A DNA stretch of 64,000 nt from Chromobacterium alticapitis. Its GTDB lineage: Bacteria; Pseudomonadota; Gammaproteobacteria; Burkholderiales; Chromobacteriaceae. The notes under the pieces are model-generated. The model did not search any database and was not told where the DNA came from. It saw only the letters and a program-made list of their open reading frames with translations. Position 1 is the first letter of the stretch. Each line of letters begins with the position of its first letter. Both the position numbers and the translations under genes were made by a program. The stretch covers positions 62,001 to 126,000 of the forward strand of contig NZ_PQWB01000036.1 in the NCBI RefSeq assembly GCF_002924365.1, in the 5' to 3' direction. Positions 23,753 through 33,915 of this stretch are shown here, piece by piece.

Positions 23753-26266
23753 ATGGGCACCTCCGCACCAAGACTAGACATCCTGGCCCCCCTTTCCGGA
23801 TGGCTGGTCCCCTTGGACAGCGTTCCGGACCCGGTATTCGCCGGCAAAATGGTAGGCGACGGCATTTCGCTCGATCCCACCTCAGGCAGCCTGCTGGCGC
23901 CGGTCAGCGGCGTGGTCAGCAATCTGCACTCCGCCCATCACGCGCTCACCATCACCACCGCGGAAGGCGTGGAAGTCATGGTGCACATCGGCATCGACAC
24001 CGTGATGCTGAAGGGCGACGGCTTCTTCCCGCTGGTCCAGCAAGGCCAGCAAGTCAGCGTCGGCCAGCCGGTCATCGACTTCGATCTCGACCTGGTCGGC
24101 CGCAAGGCCGCCAGCCTGCTGACCCAGATCATCGTCACCAATGGCGAAACCGTGGCCCGCATGAGCCCGTCCGAAGGCATGGTCAATGCCGGCCGCGACG
24201 TGGTGCTGTCGCTGCAACTGGCCAATGGCAAGGACGTGCTGCAAGCCGCAGTCGGCGAGCCGCAATTGTCCACAGACATCGCCATCGGCAACCCGGCCGG
24301 CCTGCACGCCCGCCCGGCCGCCGTATTCGCCAGCAAGGCCAAGAGCTTCTCTTCCGACATCCAGCTGATCCTGGCCGACAAGGAAGCCAACGCCAAGTCC
24401 GTAGTCGCCATCATGGGCCTGGCCACCAAGCTGGGCGACCTGGTGCGCATCCGCGCCCAAGGCGCCGACGCCTCCGCCGCCGTCGCCGAGCTGACCCAGC
24501 TCTTGAACGACCGTTGCGGCGAGAAGGCGGATGAAGCGCCGATTGCGCCGGCCGTCGCCCCGGTTTCCATCCAGCAACAAGACAGCGATAGCCAGTTGGC
24601 CGGCGTGGGCGCTTCGCCCGGCATCGCCATCGGCCGCATCGTGCATCACCGCCTGCAGGAATTCGACGTGGCGGAACAGGGCAAGGGCGCCAATGTGGAG
24701 CAGCAGGCCTTCGCCCGCGCCACTGAGGAAGCCGCCGCCCAGCTGGACCTGGTCAAGGCCCAACTGACCGACCCGGCCAAGCAGGCCATCCTGTCCATGC
24801 ACCAGGAACTGCTGCAAGACCCGGACCTGCTGGCCCAGACCTACGCCGGCCTGGCCGAGGGCAAGTCCGCGGCCTGGTCCTGGCGCGCCGCGTTCAGTGC
24901 CTACTCCGCCCGTCTGGAGGCGCAAGACAATCCGCTGCTGCGCGAACGCGCCAACGACATCCGCGACGTGGGCCGCCGCGTGCTGGCCTTGCTGGCCGGC
25001 GTCAAGCAAGCCGCGCTGGTGCTGCCGGCCGGCTCCATCCTGATCGCTGAAGACCTGGCCCCGTCCGATACCGCCTCGCTGGACCCGTCCAAAGTCATGG
25101 GTTTCTGTACCCGCACCGGCGGCGCCACCAGCCACGTGGCCATCCTGGCTCGTTCGCTGGGCATTCCGGCCATCTGCGGCATCTCCCAAACCGCGCTGAA
25201 GCTGCCGGAAGGCCTGCAGGTGATCCTGAACGGCAATGAAGGCACGCTGGCCATCGCCCCGAGCGCCGCCGACCTGGCCGCGGCCGAGCAGGAAATCGCC
25301 CGCCTGGCCGAACGCCGCGCCACTGAAGCCAAGAGCTCGATGCAGCCCGCGCAAACCAGCGACGGCGTGCGCATCGACGTAGTGGCCAATATCCGCAACG
25401 CCGCCGACGCGCGCGAAGCGGTGGCCAAGGGCGCCGAGGGCGTAGGCCTCCTGCGCTCGGAATTCCTGTTCGACAACCGCGACACCGCGCCGACCGAACA
25501 AGAGCAAGCCGCGGAATACTGCGCCGTGGCAGAAGCCCTGGGCAAGGACCGCCCGCTGGTGGTGCGCACGCTGGACGTGGGCGGCGACAAGCCCCTGTCC
25601 TACCTGCCGCTGCCCAAGGAAGACAACCCCTTCCTCGGCCTGCGCGGCATCCGCGTGAGCCTGGACCGCCCGGACCTGCTGCGCACCCAGCTGCGCGCCA
25701 TTCTGCAAGCCGCGCCGCTGACCCGTCTGCACATCATGTTCCCGATGGTGGCTTCGCTGGAAGAGCTGCGCGCCGCCCGCGCCATCCTGGCGGAAGAGCA
25801 GGCCGCCGCCGGCGTGACCGACGTCAAGGTGGGCATCATGGTGGAAGTGCCGTCGGCCGCCGTGCTGGCCGCGCGCTTCGCGCCGGAAGTGGACTTCTTC
25901 TCCATCGGCACCAATGACCTGACCCAGTACGTGCTGGCGATGGACCGCGGCCACCCGCAACTGGCCAAGCAGGCCGACGCGCTGCACCCGGCAGTGCTGG
26001 CGATGATCGCGCTGACCTGCGAAGGCGCGCGCGCCTACGGCAAGTGGGTGGGCGTCTGCGGCGGCCTTGCCTCGGACGAACGCGCCGCGCCGCTGCTGGT
26101 GGGCATGGGCGTGCAGGAGCTGTCGGCCAGCACCCCGGCCGTCGCCTCGGTCAAGGCTACGCTGGCCCGCTGGAGTCTGGCGGAATGCCAGCAGCTGGCC
26201 CAAGAAGTGCTGGCGCTGTCCACCGCGACTGACGTCCGCCACCATTTGAATCAACACGCTCGTTAA
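23753..26266 (+). CDS. nagF: Fused PTS protein EIIA(Glc-type)-HPr-Enzyme I
   Basis: A single 837-residue protein carrying three phosphotransfer steps from phosphoenolpyruvate towards a membrane EIICB. Domains in order: EIIA of the glucose class at about 1-150 (His63 in AHHALT, active His78 in MVHIGIDT), HPr at about 173-255 (His185 in GLHARPA), and Enzyme I at about 280-837 (His461 in GGATSHVAILARSLG). A good GAGGAG site precedes ATG 23753. The next gene encodes the matching EIICB. Pseudomonas NagF has the same order and length, so N-acetylglucosamine is the likely sugar, as suits a chitin degrader; glucose cannot be fully excluded. Confidence 0.93.
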   Translation: MGTSAPRLDILAPLSGWLVPLDSVPDPVFAGKMVGDGISLDPTSGSLLAPVSGVVSNLHSAHHALTITTAEGVEVMVHIGIDTVMLKGDGFFPLVQQGQQVSVGQPVIDFDLDLVGRKAASLLTQIIVTNGETVARMSPSEGMVNAGRDVVLSLQLANGKDVLQAAVGEPQLSTDIAIGNPAGLHARPAAVFASKAKSFSSDIQLILADKEANAKSVVAIMGLATKLGDLVRIRAQGADASAAVAELTQLLNDRCGEKADEAPIAPAVAPVSIQQQDSDSQLAGVGASPGIAIGRIVHHRLQEFDVAEQGKGANVEQQAFARATEEAAAQLDLVKAQLTDPAKQAILSMHQELLQDPDLLAQTYAGLAEGKSAAWSWRAAFSAYSARLEAQDNPLLRERANDIRDVGRRVLALLAGVKQAALVLPAGSILIAEDLAPSDTASLDPSKVMGFCTRTGGATSHVAILARSLGIPAICGISQTALKLPEGLQVILNGNEGTLAIAPSAADLAAAEQEIARLAERRATEAKSSMQPAQTSDGVRIDVVANIRNAADAREAVAKGAEGVGLLRSEFLFDNRDTAPTEQEQAAEYCAVAEALGKDRPLVVRTLDVGGDKPLSYLPLPKEDNPFLGLRGIRVSLDRPDLLRTQLRAILQAAPLTRLHIMFPMVASLEELRAARAILAEEQAAAGVTDVKVGIMVEVPSAAVLAARFAPEVDFFSIGTNDLTQYVLAMDRGHPQLAKQADALHPAVLAMIALTCEGARAYGKWVGVCGGLASDERAAPLLVGMGVQELSASTPAVASVKATLARWSLAECQQLAQEVLALSTATDVRHHLNQHAR

Positions 26267-26301
26267 TAGGATAAGCGCCGACGCGGCGGGGACCGCGGCG
26301 C

Positions 26302-26339
26302 CGGACGGGGAGACCGCCAGGGCAACCTGGCGCCGTCCG
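26302..26339 (+). repeat. Two-part hairpin between the PTS genes
   Basis: CGGACGG (26302-26308) pairs with CCGTCCG (26333-26339), and inside it CGCCAGG (26315-26321) pairs with CCTGGCG (26326-26332) around GCAA. It may adjust the ratio of the soluble to the membrane PTS protein by RNA processing. Confidence 0.55.
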
Positions 26340-26437
26340 ACGCCGATCAGCGGTTCCGGCGCGCGCAGGCGCTCATAGAGGGGACGGCCTCACAGCCGCT
26401 CGACATTCCATAAGCATGTCAAAGCAGGATAATAATC

Positions 26438-28201
<1,764 letters not shown>

Positions 28202-28226
28202 TAGGCCCCGTCTCCGGCCAAAAAGA

Positions 28227-28256
28227 AACGCCAGCGCTACCCCGCTGGCGTTTTAC
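28227..28256 (+). terminator. Intrinsic terminator after the PTS operon
   Basis: AACGCCAGCG and CGCTGGCGTT around a short loop, followed by a T-rich stretch (TTTTACTTTA). It ends the PTS transcript about 25 bases after the nagE stop. Confidence 0.8.
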
Positions 28257-28355
28257 TTTATCCCGCAGTCCGCCCAGCTCGTCAGCGCAGGCCAATCACC
28301 CAGGCGCTCATGGCGCGCCGCAGGAACGGCCCATTCCCTGCGCCTGGCTAGCCTC

Positions 28356-29153
28356 CTATAGCGCGAACGCCTCGCGCAAATGCCGAGCCATGCCCGAGTC
28401 GGCGTGGTGGTATATCCGCTCAGCCTCCGGCAAAGCCTGGCGCAGCCTGGCATGCGCATTGCCCATCAGCCGCGGATGGCCGGCGGCCTGCAGCAACTCG
28501 ATATCGTTTTGCCCATCGCCGAAGGCGATGCAGGCTCGGGCGTCCAGCCCCAGCCGCGCCAACACCAGCTTGAGCGCCTCGCCCTTGGACACGTCGGCGG
28601 CCATCACCTCCAGGCAGAAATCCAGTGAGAAGGTGATATACAGCCTGTCGCCGAAACGTTGCCGCAAAGATCGCTCCAGCTCCAGCAAATGCTCATGCGG
28701 CGCGACGTACAGCACCTTGTAGACGCCCGCGCCGTCATGCCGGCTCAGATCAGCCAGGCGATACGGCGGCTCATCGGCCTGGATCAGCGCATCCAGCAAA
28801 GCCGAGCGGCGATTGGCCAGCCAACCCTCGTCCAGGAAATAATGCATGGCCGCGCCGTCGGAAAAAACCGGCCGGGAGATTTCCCGCACCAGCTCCGCCG
28901 CTATGTCCAGGCCGAAGATCAACTCATCATCCAGCCCATGCACGCGCGCGCCGTTTGAGCTGATCAGATAGGCCGGCACCGCCAGCGCCTCCCTCACCTC
29001 GCGCGCGTCGCTGTAATGCCGCCCGGTGGCCAGCGCCAGCGCGACGCCGCGCGCCTGCAAGGCTTGCAAGGTCTGGGCGGTCAAGGGCGTTACGGCATGA
29101 TGCTGGTCCAGCAAGGTACCATCGAGGTCAGTGGCGATCAGGCGATAGGGCAT
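28356..29153 (-). CDS. HAD-superfamily phosphatase, Cof/YidA type
   Basis: A 265-residue haloacid-dehalogenase-type phosphatase of the Cof subfamily (sugar-phosphate or cofactor phosphatases). Motif I is DLDGT with nucleophile Asp9 and acid Asp11, motif II has SSNGA (65-69), motif III is Lys190 in DVSKGEAL, and motif IV is GDGQND at 212-217. The cap domain between residues 85 and 180 is of the C2 type. The substrate is not predictable. It stands alone, convergent with the PTS operon. Confidence 0.9.
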   Translation of the reverse strand: MPYRLIATDLDGTLLDQHHAVTPLTAQTLQALQARGVALALATGRHYSDAREVREALAVPAYLISSNGARVHGLDDELIFGLDIAAELVREISRPVFSDGAAMHYFLDEGWLANRRSALLDALIQADEPPYRLADLSRHDGAGVYKVLYVAPHEHLLELERSLRQRFGDRLYITFSLDFCLEVMAADVSKGEALKLVLARLGLDARACIAFGDGQNDIELLQAAGHPRLMGNAHARLRQALPEAERIYHHADSGMARHLREAFAL

Positions 29154-29291
29154 GGGGGGCTTTCAAGGCGAAACAGCGGATTATAGCCGCGCTCTGCCGA
29201 CTATCCGCAAATTGACAAAGCCACAAGCCATAAATAGATTGACCTATTGGCAGGAAGTTGCCGCAACCCCATCACTCGAGGATATGCCGAT

Positions 29292-30485
29292 ATGGCCAAC
29301 CGATACGGACAACTGTTCCGCACGCCCGGGGTCGCGACGCTCGCGCTGGCCAGCTGGATCGCCCGCCTGCCCGGCGCGATGATAGGCATAGGCGTCATCA
29401 CCATGCTGTCGCTGACCCAAGGCAGCTACGGCCTGGCCGGCGCGGTGGCCGCCACCATGACCGTGGCCACCGGCCTATTGTCGCCGCAGATCTCCCGTCT
29501 GGCCGACCGCTACGGCCAGAGCCGCGTGCTGCCGCCGGCCGCCGGCATCGCCGCGCTGGCCCTGCTGTCGCTGGCGCTGTGCAGCTGGCTGGGCGCGCCA
29601 AGCTGGCTGCTGTTCGTCTGCGCCGCGCTGGCGGGCTGCCTGCCCAGCATACCGGCGATGACCCGCGCGCGCTGGGCGCGCCTGCTGGATGGCCAAACGC
29701 TGCTGCCTACGGCCTTCGCCATGGATAGCGTGCTCAGCGAAATCGCCTTCGTCATCGGCCCGCCGCTGGCCATCGCCCTGTGCATGAGCGGCTGGCCACA
29801 GGCCGGCCCGGTGAGCGCGGCGCTGATGATGCTGTGCGGCGTCGCCGTGCTGCTGCGCCAGAAGGCCACCGAGCCGCCGGCGCATCCCGACTCCCAGCGC
29901 GGCGGCCGCCCTGCCCTCTTCCTGATGCCGGTACCGACGCTGGCGCTGCTGCTCTGCACTCTGGGCGCGATCAATGGCGCGATCGACGTCAGCGCCGTCG
30001 CCATCGCCAAGGCCGAAGGCGCGCCGTCCGCAGCCAGTTGGGTGCTGGCCCTGTACGCGCTGGGCTCGGGCATAGGCGGACTGACCTTCGGCGCGCTCAA
30101 GCCGGCCTTGCCGCTAGGCCGCCTGCTGCTGTATTGCTGCGCCGCCACCGCGGCCAGCTCCGCGCTCATCGCGCTGGCGCCTGGCAGCGCCTGGCTGGCG
30201 GCCGCCATGCTGTTGTCCGGCCTGTCCTTCGCGCCCACGCTGATCGTGGCCATGGAAATGGTGGAGAAGGCGGTGCCGCGCGCGCGGCTGACGGAAAGCC
30301 TGACCTGGCTGGTCACCGGCATTTACTTCGGCGTGGCCGGCGGCGCCTCGGCCAGCGGCCTGCTGACCGACGCCTACGGCGCGCGCGCCGGACTGGGCCT
30401 GGAGCTGGCGGCCGGACTGGCCTCGCTACTGATCGCCGCCCTGCAGCCGCGCGCGCCTCACCCCAAAGAGGCGGAGGCCTCCTGA
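29292..30485 (+). CDS. MFS transporter of unknown substrate
   Basis: A 397-residue major facilitator protein with 12 predicted helices and the helix 2-3 motif SRLADRYGQSRVL. Conserved acidic and glycine residues in helix 5 and a six-helix repeat are visible. The start is placed at the ATG at 29292 (MANRYGQLFRTPGVATLALAS), 10 bases after a GAGG site. It resembles the drug or sugar efflux branch of the family more than a specific importer. It is alone on its strand; a terminator follows before two tRNA genes. Confidence 0.82.
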   Translation: MANRYGQLFRTPGVATLALASWIARLPGAMIGIGVITMLSLTQGSYGLAGAVAATMTVATGLLSPQISRLADRYGQSRVLPPAAGIAALALLSLALCSWLGAPSWLLFVCAALAGCLPSIPAMTRARWARLLDGQTLLPTAFAMDSVLSEIAFVIGPPLAIALCMSGWPQAGPVSAALMMLCGVAVLLRQKATEPPAHPDSQRGGRPALFLMPVPTLALLLCTLGAINGAIDVSAVAIAKAEGAPSAASWVLALYALGSGIGGLTFGALKPALPLGRLLLYCCAATAASSALIALAPGSAWLAAAMLLSGLSFAPTLIVAMEMVEKAVPRARLTESLTWLVTGIYFGVAGGASASGLLTDAYGARAGLGLELAAGLASLLIAALQPRAPHPKEAEAS

Positions 30486-30511
30486 TTTCGCTGATGAGGC
30501 TTGCCAATGCA

Positions 30512-30542
30512 AAAAGCCGAACCCTTGCGGATTCGGCTTTTT
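30512..30542. terminator. Bidirectional terminator between the MFS gene and tRNA-Phe genes
   Basis: AAAAGCCGAA pairs with TTCGGCTTTT around CCCTTGCGGA. It ends in T4 on the plus strand and T5 on the minus strand, so it can end both the MFS transcript and the tRNA transcript. Confidence 0.8.
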
Positions 30543-30548
30543 GAATTC

Positions 30549-30624
30549 TGGTGGCCAGTCGCGGAATCGAACCACGGACACGCGGATTTTCAATCCGCTG
30601 CTCTACCAACTGAGCTAACTGGCC
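30549..30624 (-). tRNA. tRNA-Phe (GAA), second copy in transcript order
   Basis: 76 bases including encoded CCA. The cloverleaf is complete: 7-bp acceptor GGCCAGT/ACTGGCC, D loop with TTGGTAGAGC, anticodon GAA in GGATTGAAAATCC, T arm with GTGGTTCGATTCCGC. Its sequence is identical to the copy six bases away. Confidence 0.97.
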
Positions 30625-30630
30625 TTGCTG

Positions 30631-30706
30631 TGGTGGCCAGTCGCGGAATCGAACCACGGACACGCGGATTTTCAATCCGCTGCTCTACCAACTGAGCTAA
30701 CTGGCC
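30631..30706 (-). tRNA. tRNA-Phe (GAA), first copy in transcript order
   Basis: Identical to the neighbouring copy, 76 bases with CCA encoded. The pair is read from one promoter (30746-30774) and ends at the shared terminator at 30512-30542. Confidence 0.97.
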
Positions 30707-30745
30707 ACTTCTACCAACCGCGCTGTCGCGCCGTCAGAGCCATGC

Positions 30746-30774
30746 ATTTAATCAGAGGACTCCCCTGCCGTCAA
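30746..30774 (-). promoter_or_regulatory. Sigma-70 promoter of the tRNA-Phe pair
   Basis: On the minus strand TTGACG, 17 bases, TTAAAT, followed by a GC-rich stretch of the kind that makes stable-RNA promoters growth-rate controlled. It lies about 40 bases before the first tRNA-Phe. Confidence 0.65.
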
Positions 30775-30820
30775 GCATGAATTGCGAAAAAAACGAAGCC
30801 TGCCAGCCTGAAAACAAACA

Positions 30821-30852
30821 AACGGCCGGGCCGCCCAAGCGCTCCGGCCGTT
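30821..30852 (-). terminator. Terminator after maiA
   Basis: AACGGCCGG (30821-30829) pairs with CCGGCCGTT (30844-30852). On the minus strand it is followed by TTGTTTGTTTTC. It ends the tyrosine degradation operon, 12 bases after the maiA stop. Confidence 0.75.
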
Positions 30853-30863
30853 GAATCAAACAC

Positions 30864-31508
30864 TTACACCGCGTCCGGCTGCTTGGATGGGTGCGCGTCG
30901 GCAAACGCCGGAATCGCTTCCAGCGCCTCCGCGATGCGGACCAGGGTCGGGTACGGTCCCAGATCCACGCCGAAACGGCGCGCGCTGAATACCTGCGGCA
31001 ACAAGCAGATATCGGCCAAAGACGGTTCGTCTCCCACCGCGTAGCGGCCGGCGCTCCGCGCCAGCTGCTGCTCCAGCGCGTCGAAACCGGTGCGAATCCA
31101 GTAGCGTATCCACTCGATCTTGCCTTCTTCGCTCGCGCCGAACTCCGCCTGCAGATACTTGCCCACGCGCGGGTTCTGCAAGGGGTGAACGTCCGCAGCG
31201 ATGGCCAGCGCGATGGAACGCGCCTGCGCGCGCGCCGCCGGAGCCGCAGGCAACAGCTTGGCGCCGTCCGGGTAGGCTTCGTCCAGATATTCGCAGATGG
31301 CCAGCGACTGCGCGATTTGCGCACCGCCATCATCCAGCAGCGGCACCAGGCCCTGCGGGTTGATCGCCAGATACTCTGGGCTCTTCTGCTCGCCCTTGAG
31401 CAGGTTCACCGCGCGGTACTGGTAAGCCAACCCCTTCAGATTCAGCGCGATGCGCACGCGGTAGGCCGCGCTGGAGCGGTAATAGCCGTATAGGACGCGC
31501 TCAGCCAT
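30864..31508 (-). CDS. maiA: Maleylacetoacetate isomerase
   Basis: Glutathione-dependent isomerase of the zeta GST class that turns maleylacetoacetate into fumarylacetoacetate in tyrosine breakdown. The 214-residue protein has the zeta signature YYRSSAAYRVRIALNLKGL, with the catalytic Ser-Ser pair at 12-13, an N-terminal thioredoxin-like domain (1-82) and a helical C-terminal domain. Its start lies 8 bases inside the end of the preceding gene. Order hppD-hmgA-fah-maiA is the same as I recall from Vibrio cholerae. It is the last gene before a terminator. Confidence 0.93.
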   Translation of the reverse strand: MAERVLYGYYRSSAAYRVRIALNLKGLAYQYRAVNLLKGEQKSPEYLAINPQGLVPLLDDGGAQIAQSLAICEYLDEAYPDGAKLLPAAPAARAQARSIALAIAADVHPLQNPRVGKYLQAEFGASEEGKIEWIRYWIRTGFDALEQQLARSAGRYAVGDEPSLADICLLPQVFSARRFGVDLGPYPTLVRIAEALEAIPAFADAHPSKQPDAV

Positions 31509-32478
31509 GTTTAACCACGGTCTGGGCAATGGCGCCGAAAATGCTCTGGCCGGCGGCATTCTTCATCTCGATGCGCACGGTGTCGCCAGCCTTCATGAAC
31601 GGCGTCTTGGGCGCGCCCTGCTCTATGGTTTCTATCATGCGTTGCTCCGCCAGGCAGCAGGAGCCGACCGAACGATCCTTATTGGAGATGGTGCCTGAGC
31701 CGACGATGGAGCCCGCCGCCAGTTCGCGCGTCTTCGATACGTGGGCCACCAGTTGCGGGAAGTTGAATTGCATTTCCACGCCGCAGTTGGGCTTGCCGTA
31801 GAAAGCGCCGTTGTAGTCCACCAATAGCGGCAGATGCACCTTGCCGCCTTGCCAGGCATCGCCCAACTCGTCCGGCGTGACGGCGACCGGCGAGAAGGCG
31901 GTGGCCGGCTTGCTCTGGAAGAAGCCGAAGCCCTTGGCCAGCTCGCCCGGGATCAGCCCGCGCAAGGTCACGTCATTCACCAGCATCAAGAGGCGGATGT
32001 GCTTCTCATCGGCCGGCGCGCCCAGCGGCACGTCGCCGGTGATCACCGCCACCTCGCCCTCGAAGTCCAGGCCCCAGGCCTCGTCGCGCAGCGGGATGTC
32101 GGCCGTCGGCGCTAGGAAGGCGTCGGAGCCGCCCTGGTACATCAGCGGGTCGGAGTAGAAGCTCTCCGGCACCTCGGCGCCGCGCGCCTTGCGCACCAGT
32201 TCCACGTGGGTCAGGTAGGCGCTGCCGTCGGCCCACTGGTAGGCGCGCGGCAGAGGGCTCATGCAGCGATGGCTGTCGAAAGGCACTTCGTCCGGCGCCT
32301 GGCCGTGGTTGATCGCGTTGTAGACTTCTTTCAGACGCGGCTCGGCCTGGGCCCAGTTGTCCAGCGCGGCCTGCAGCGTGGCGGCGATGGCGGGCACCGC
32401 CACGGCGCGGGTCAGATCGCGGCTGACCACCATCAATTGGCCATCGCGGGTGTGGTTGTGATAAGTGGCTAATTTCAT
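31501..32478 (-). CDS. fahA: Fumarylacetoacetate hydrolase
   Basis: Splits fumarylacetoacetate into fumarate and acetoacetate, the final step of tyrosine degradation. At 325 residues it is the shorter bacterial form of the FAH family. Metal-binding acids lie in WGLDFEGEVAVITGDVP, and LVNDVTLR, KGFGFFQSKPATAFSP and GSGTISN are typical FAH blocks. The end overlaps maiA by 8 bases. A 175-base gap with a long palindrome separates it from hmgA upstream; only a weak AGAAAG site precedes the ATG. Confidence 0.9.
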   Translation of the reverse strand: MKLATYHNHTRDGQLMVVSRDLTRAVAVPAIAATLQAALDNWAQAEPRLKEVYNAINHGQAPDEVPFDSHRCMSPLPRAYQWADGSAYLTHVELVRKARGAEVPESFYSDPLMYQGGSDAFLAPTADIPLRDEAWGLDFEGEVAVITGDVPLGAPADEKHIRLLMLVNDVTLRGLIPGELAKGFGFFQSKPATAFSPVAVTPDELGDAWQGGKVHLPLLVDYNGAFYGKPNCGVEMQFNFPQLVAHVSKTRELAAGSIVGSGTISNKDRSVGSCCLAEQRMIETIEQGAPKTPFMKAGDTVRIEMKNAAGQSIFGAIAQTVVKHG

Positions 32479-32555
32479 CTTGATGTTCTTTCTGCTAGCG
32501 GCCGCTGCGGGCCGTTCCTCTATATCAATTTTTCAGCTTGGCCTGAACGCGATTG

Positions 32556-32640
32556 CGTCGCGAGCGGGCCGAGGTCGACGGGAGAAGCCCTGCGGTACAC
32601 ATCGTACCGCGAGCATCGCAACGCTGAGATCGGCTCGCGC
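32556..32640. repeat. Long imperfect palindrome between hmgA and fahA
   Basis: Outer arms CGCGAG (32559-32564) with CTCGCG (32634-32639), then CCGA (32569-32572) with TCGG (32630-32633), and a central perfect hairpin GCGGTAC (32592-32598) with GTACCGC (32604-32610). It fills most of the only sizeable gap inside the tyrosine operon. Confidence 0.5.
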
Positions 32641-32653
32641 AGCAGCAATGGCG

Positions 32654-33787
32654 TCAGGCCTGCTTGGGCTTCCAGCTGTCCACGTAACCCTGCCACTCGA
32701 CGGCGGCCAGGCCTGGCCCCTGCTCCAGCGCGTCGCGGGTGTCTATCATCACGGCCACTTCGTCGGTGAACTTCTTCGGGTCCGTCATCGCCTTGGCGAA
32801 GGCCTTGGGGTGCGGACCGTGGGTGAAGCCGGCCGGGTGGAAGGTCAGCATGCCCGGTTTGATATTGTCGCGGCTGAAGAAGTCGCCGGCGTGGTAGAAG
32901 ATCACCTCGTCGTAGTCGTCGTTGTTGTGATAGAACGGGACTTTCAGCGCGCCCGGGTCGGATTCGATGGGCCGCGGCACGAAGGTGCAGATCACGAAGC
33001 CGTCGGCGACGAAGGTGGTGTGGGCCGACGGCGGCAGGTGGTAGCGGTGGCTCATCAGCGGACGGATATCGCGCCAATTGACGCGCGCCACCGACAGATT
33101 GCCGTGCCAGCCTATGGCGTCCAGCGGGTTGAAGGGGTAGGTGACGGTGGACAGCGCGCCGCGGCGCTTGATCACCACCTGCCATTCGTCTTCGGTTTGC
33201 TGGGCGCGGAAGGCGTCGTCTATGGCCGGCACATCCAGCACCGCCTCGTCGAAGATGGCGTGCGGGCCGACCAGGCCCTTTTCCGGCAGCTGGTAGGCGC
33301 CGTTGCTGGTTTCTATCATCAGCATGGTGGTGGCTTCGGCCGGCTCGATGCGCCAGCTGGTGGAGCGCGGCACCAGGATGTAATCGCCGTCGCGATAGCT
33401 CAGATGGCCGTAATCGCAGAACAGCTCGCCGCTGCCGGCGTGGATGAACAAGAGGTCGTCGCCGTCCGCGTTGCGGAACAGCTGGGTCATCGCCTTGTCG
33501 CAGCGCCAGATGCGCACTTTGCACTGGGCATTATGCAACACCAGCGGCGCGTCCCACGGCGCCGGCGCGCCGTGCGGAAGCTCGTTCAGATCGAAGGCGC
33601 GCGGACGCAACGGGCCTTCCCAATCGCTCCAGCCGGTGGGCGGATGCTTGTGGTGCAGGTGGGTGGCCGGGCCGAAGAAGCCGCTGCGGCCCACTTCGCG
33701 CTCGTAGATGCCTTCGGCCGGAAAGTCGGCGTGGGCCTGGCGCGAGATGGTGCCTTCGCGGTGCGGGTAACTGATCCATTTACGCAT
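32654..33787 (-). CDS. hmgA: Homogentisate 1,2-dioxygenase (short bacterial form)
   Basis: Fe(II) ring-cleaving dioxygenase that opens homogentisate to maleylacetoacetate. The 377-residue protein begins MRKWISYPHREGTISRQAH and has cupin-like blocks with GELFCDYGHLSYRDGDYI and HPAGFTHGPHP, the latter carrying conserved metal-site histidines. It is about 50 residues shorter than the human or Pseudomonas enzyme and is of the Vibrio-like type. ATG 33787 is chosen because upstream sequence is not conserved. Loss of this step in other bacteria gives brown pyomelanin from homogentisate. It follows hppD by 128 bases. Confidence 0.9.
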   Translation of the reverse strand: MRKWISYPHREGTISRQAHADFPAEGIYEREVGRSGFFGPATHLHHKHPPTGWSDWEGPLRPRAFDLNELPHGAPAPWDAPLVLHNAQCKVRIWRCDKAMTQLFRNADGDDLLFIHAGSGELFCDYGHLSYRDGDYILVPRSTSWRIEPAEATTMLMIETSNGAYQLPEKGLVGPHAIFDEAVLDVPAIDDAFRAQQTEDEWQVVIKRRGALSTVTYPFNPLDAIGWHGNLSVARVNWRDIRPLMSHRYHLPPSAHTTFVADGFVICTFVPRPIESDPGALKVPFYHNNDDYDEVIFYHAGDFFSRDNIKPGMLTFHPAGFTHGPHPKAFAKAMTDPKKFTDEVAVMIDTRDALEQGPGLAAVEWQGYVDSWKPKQA

Positions 33788-33915
33788 GTTTGATGTCCTG
33801 TCCGCCCGGCGGCCGTCTGGACGCCGGGCCATTGCAAGGTGGGCGCGAAACGAGGCCGCGCCGCCGCCATTCCTGCTCGGAATGTCGGAATGGAGGCCGG
33901 CGCGGCAAGAGAGGA

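Noticed and set aside
23882-26257. A 791-codon open frame on the minus strand opposite the fused PTS gene
   Set aside because: Antisense to a protein with complete PTS motifs. Its own translation is low-complexity His/Gly/Gln sequence.
30549-30706. Integration site of a genomic island at the tRNA-Phe pair
   Set aside because: No integrase, no displaced tRNA 3' fragment and no foreign-looking genes on either side; the flanks are ordinary core genes.
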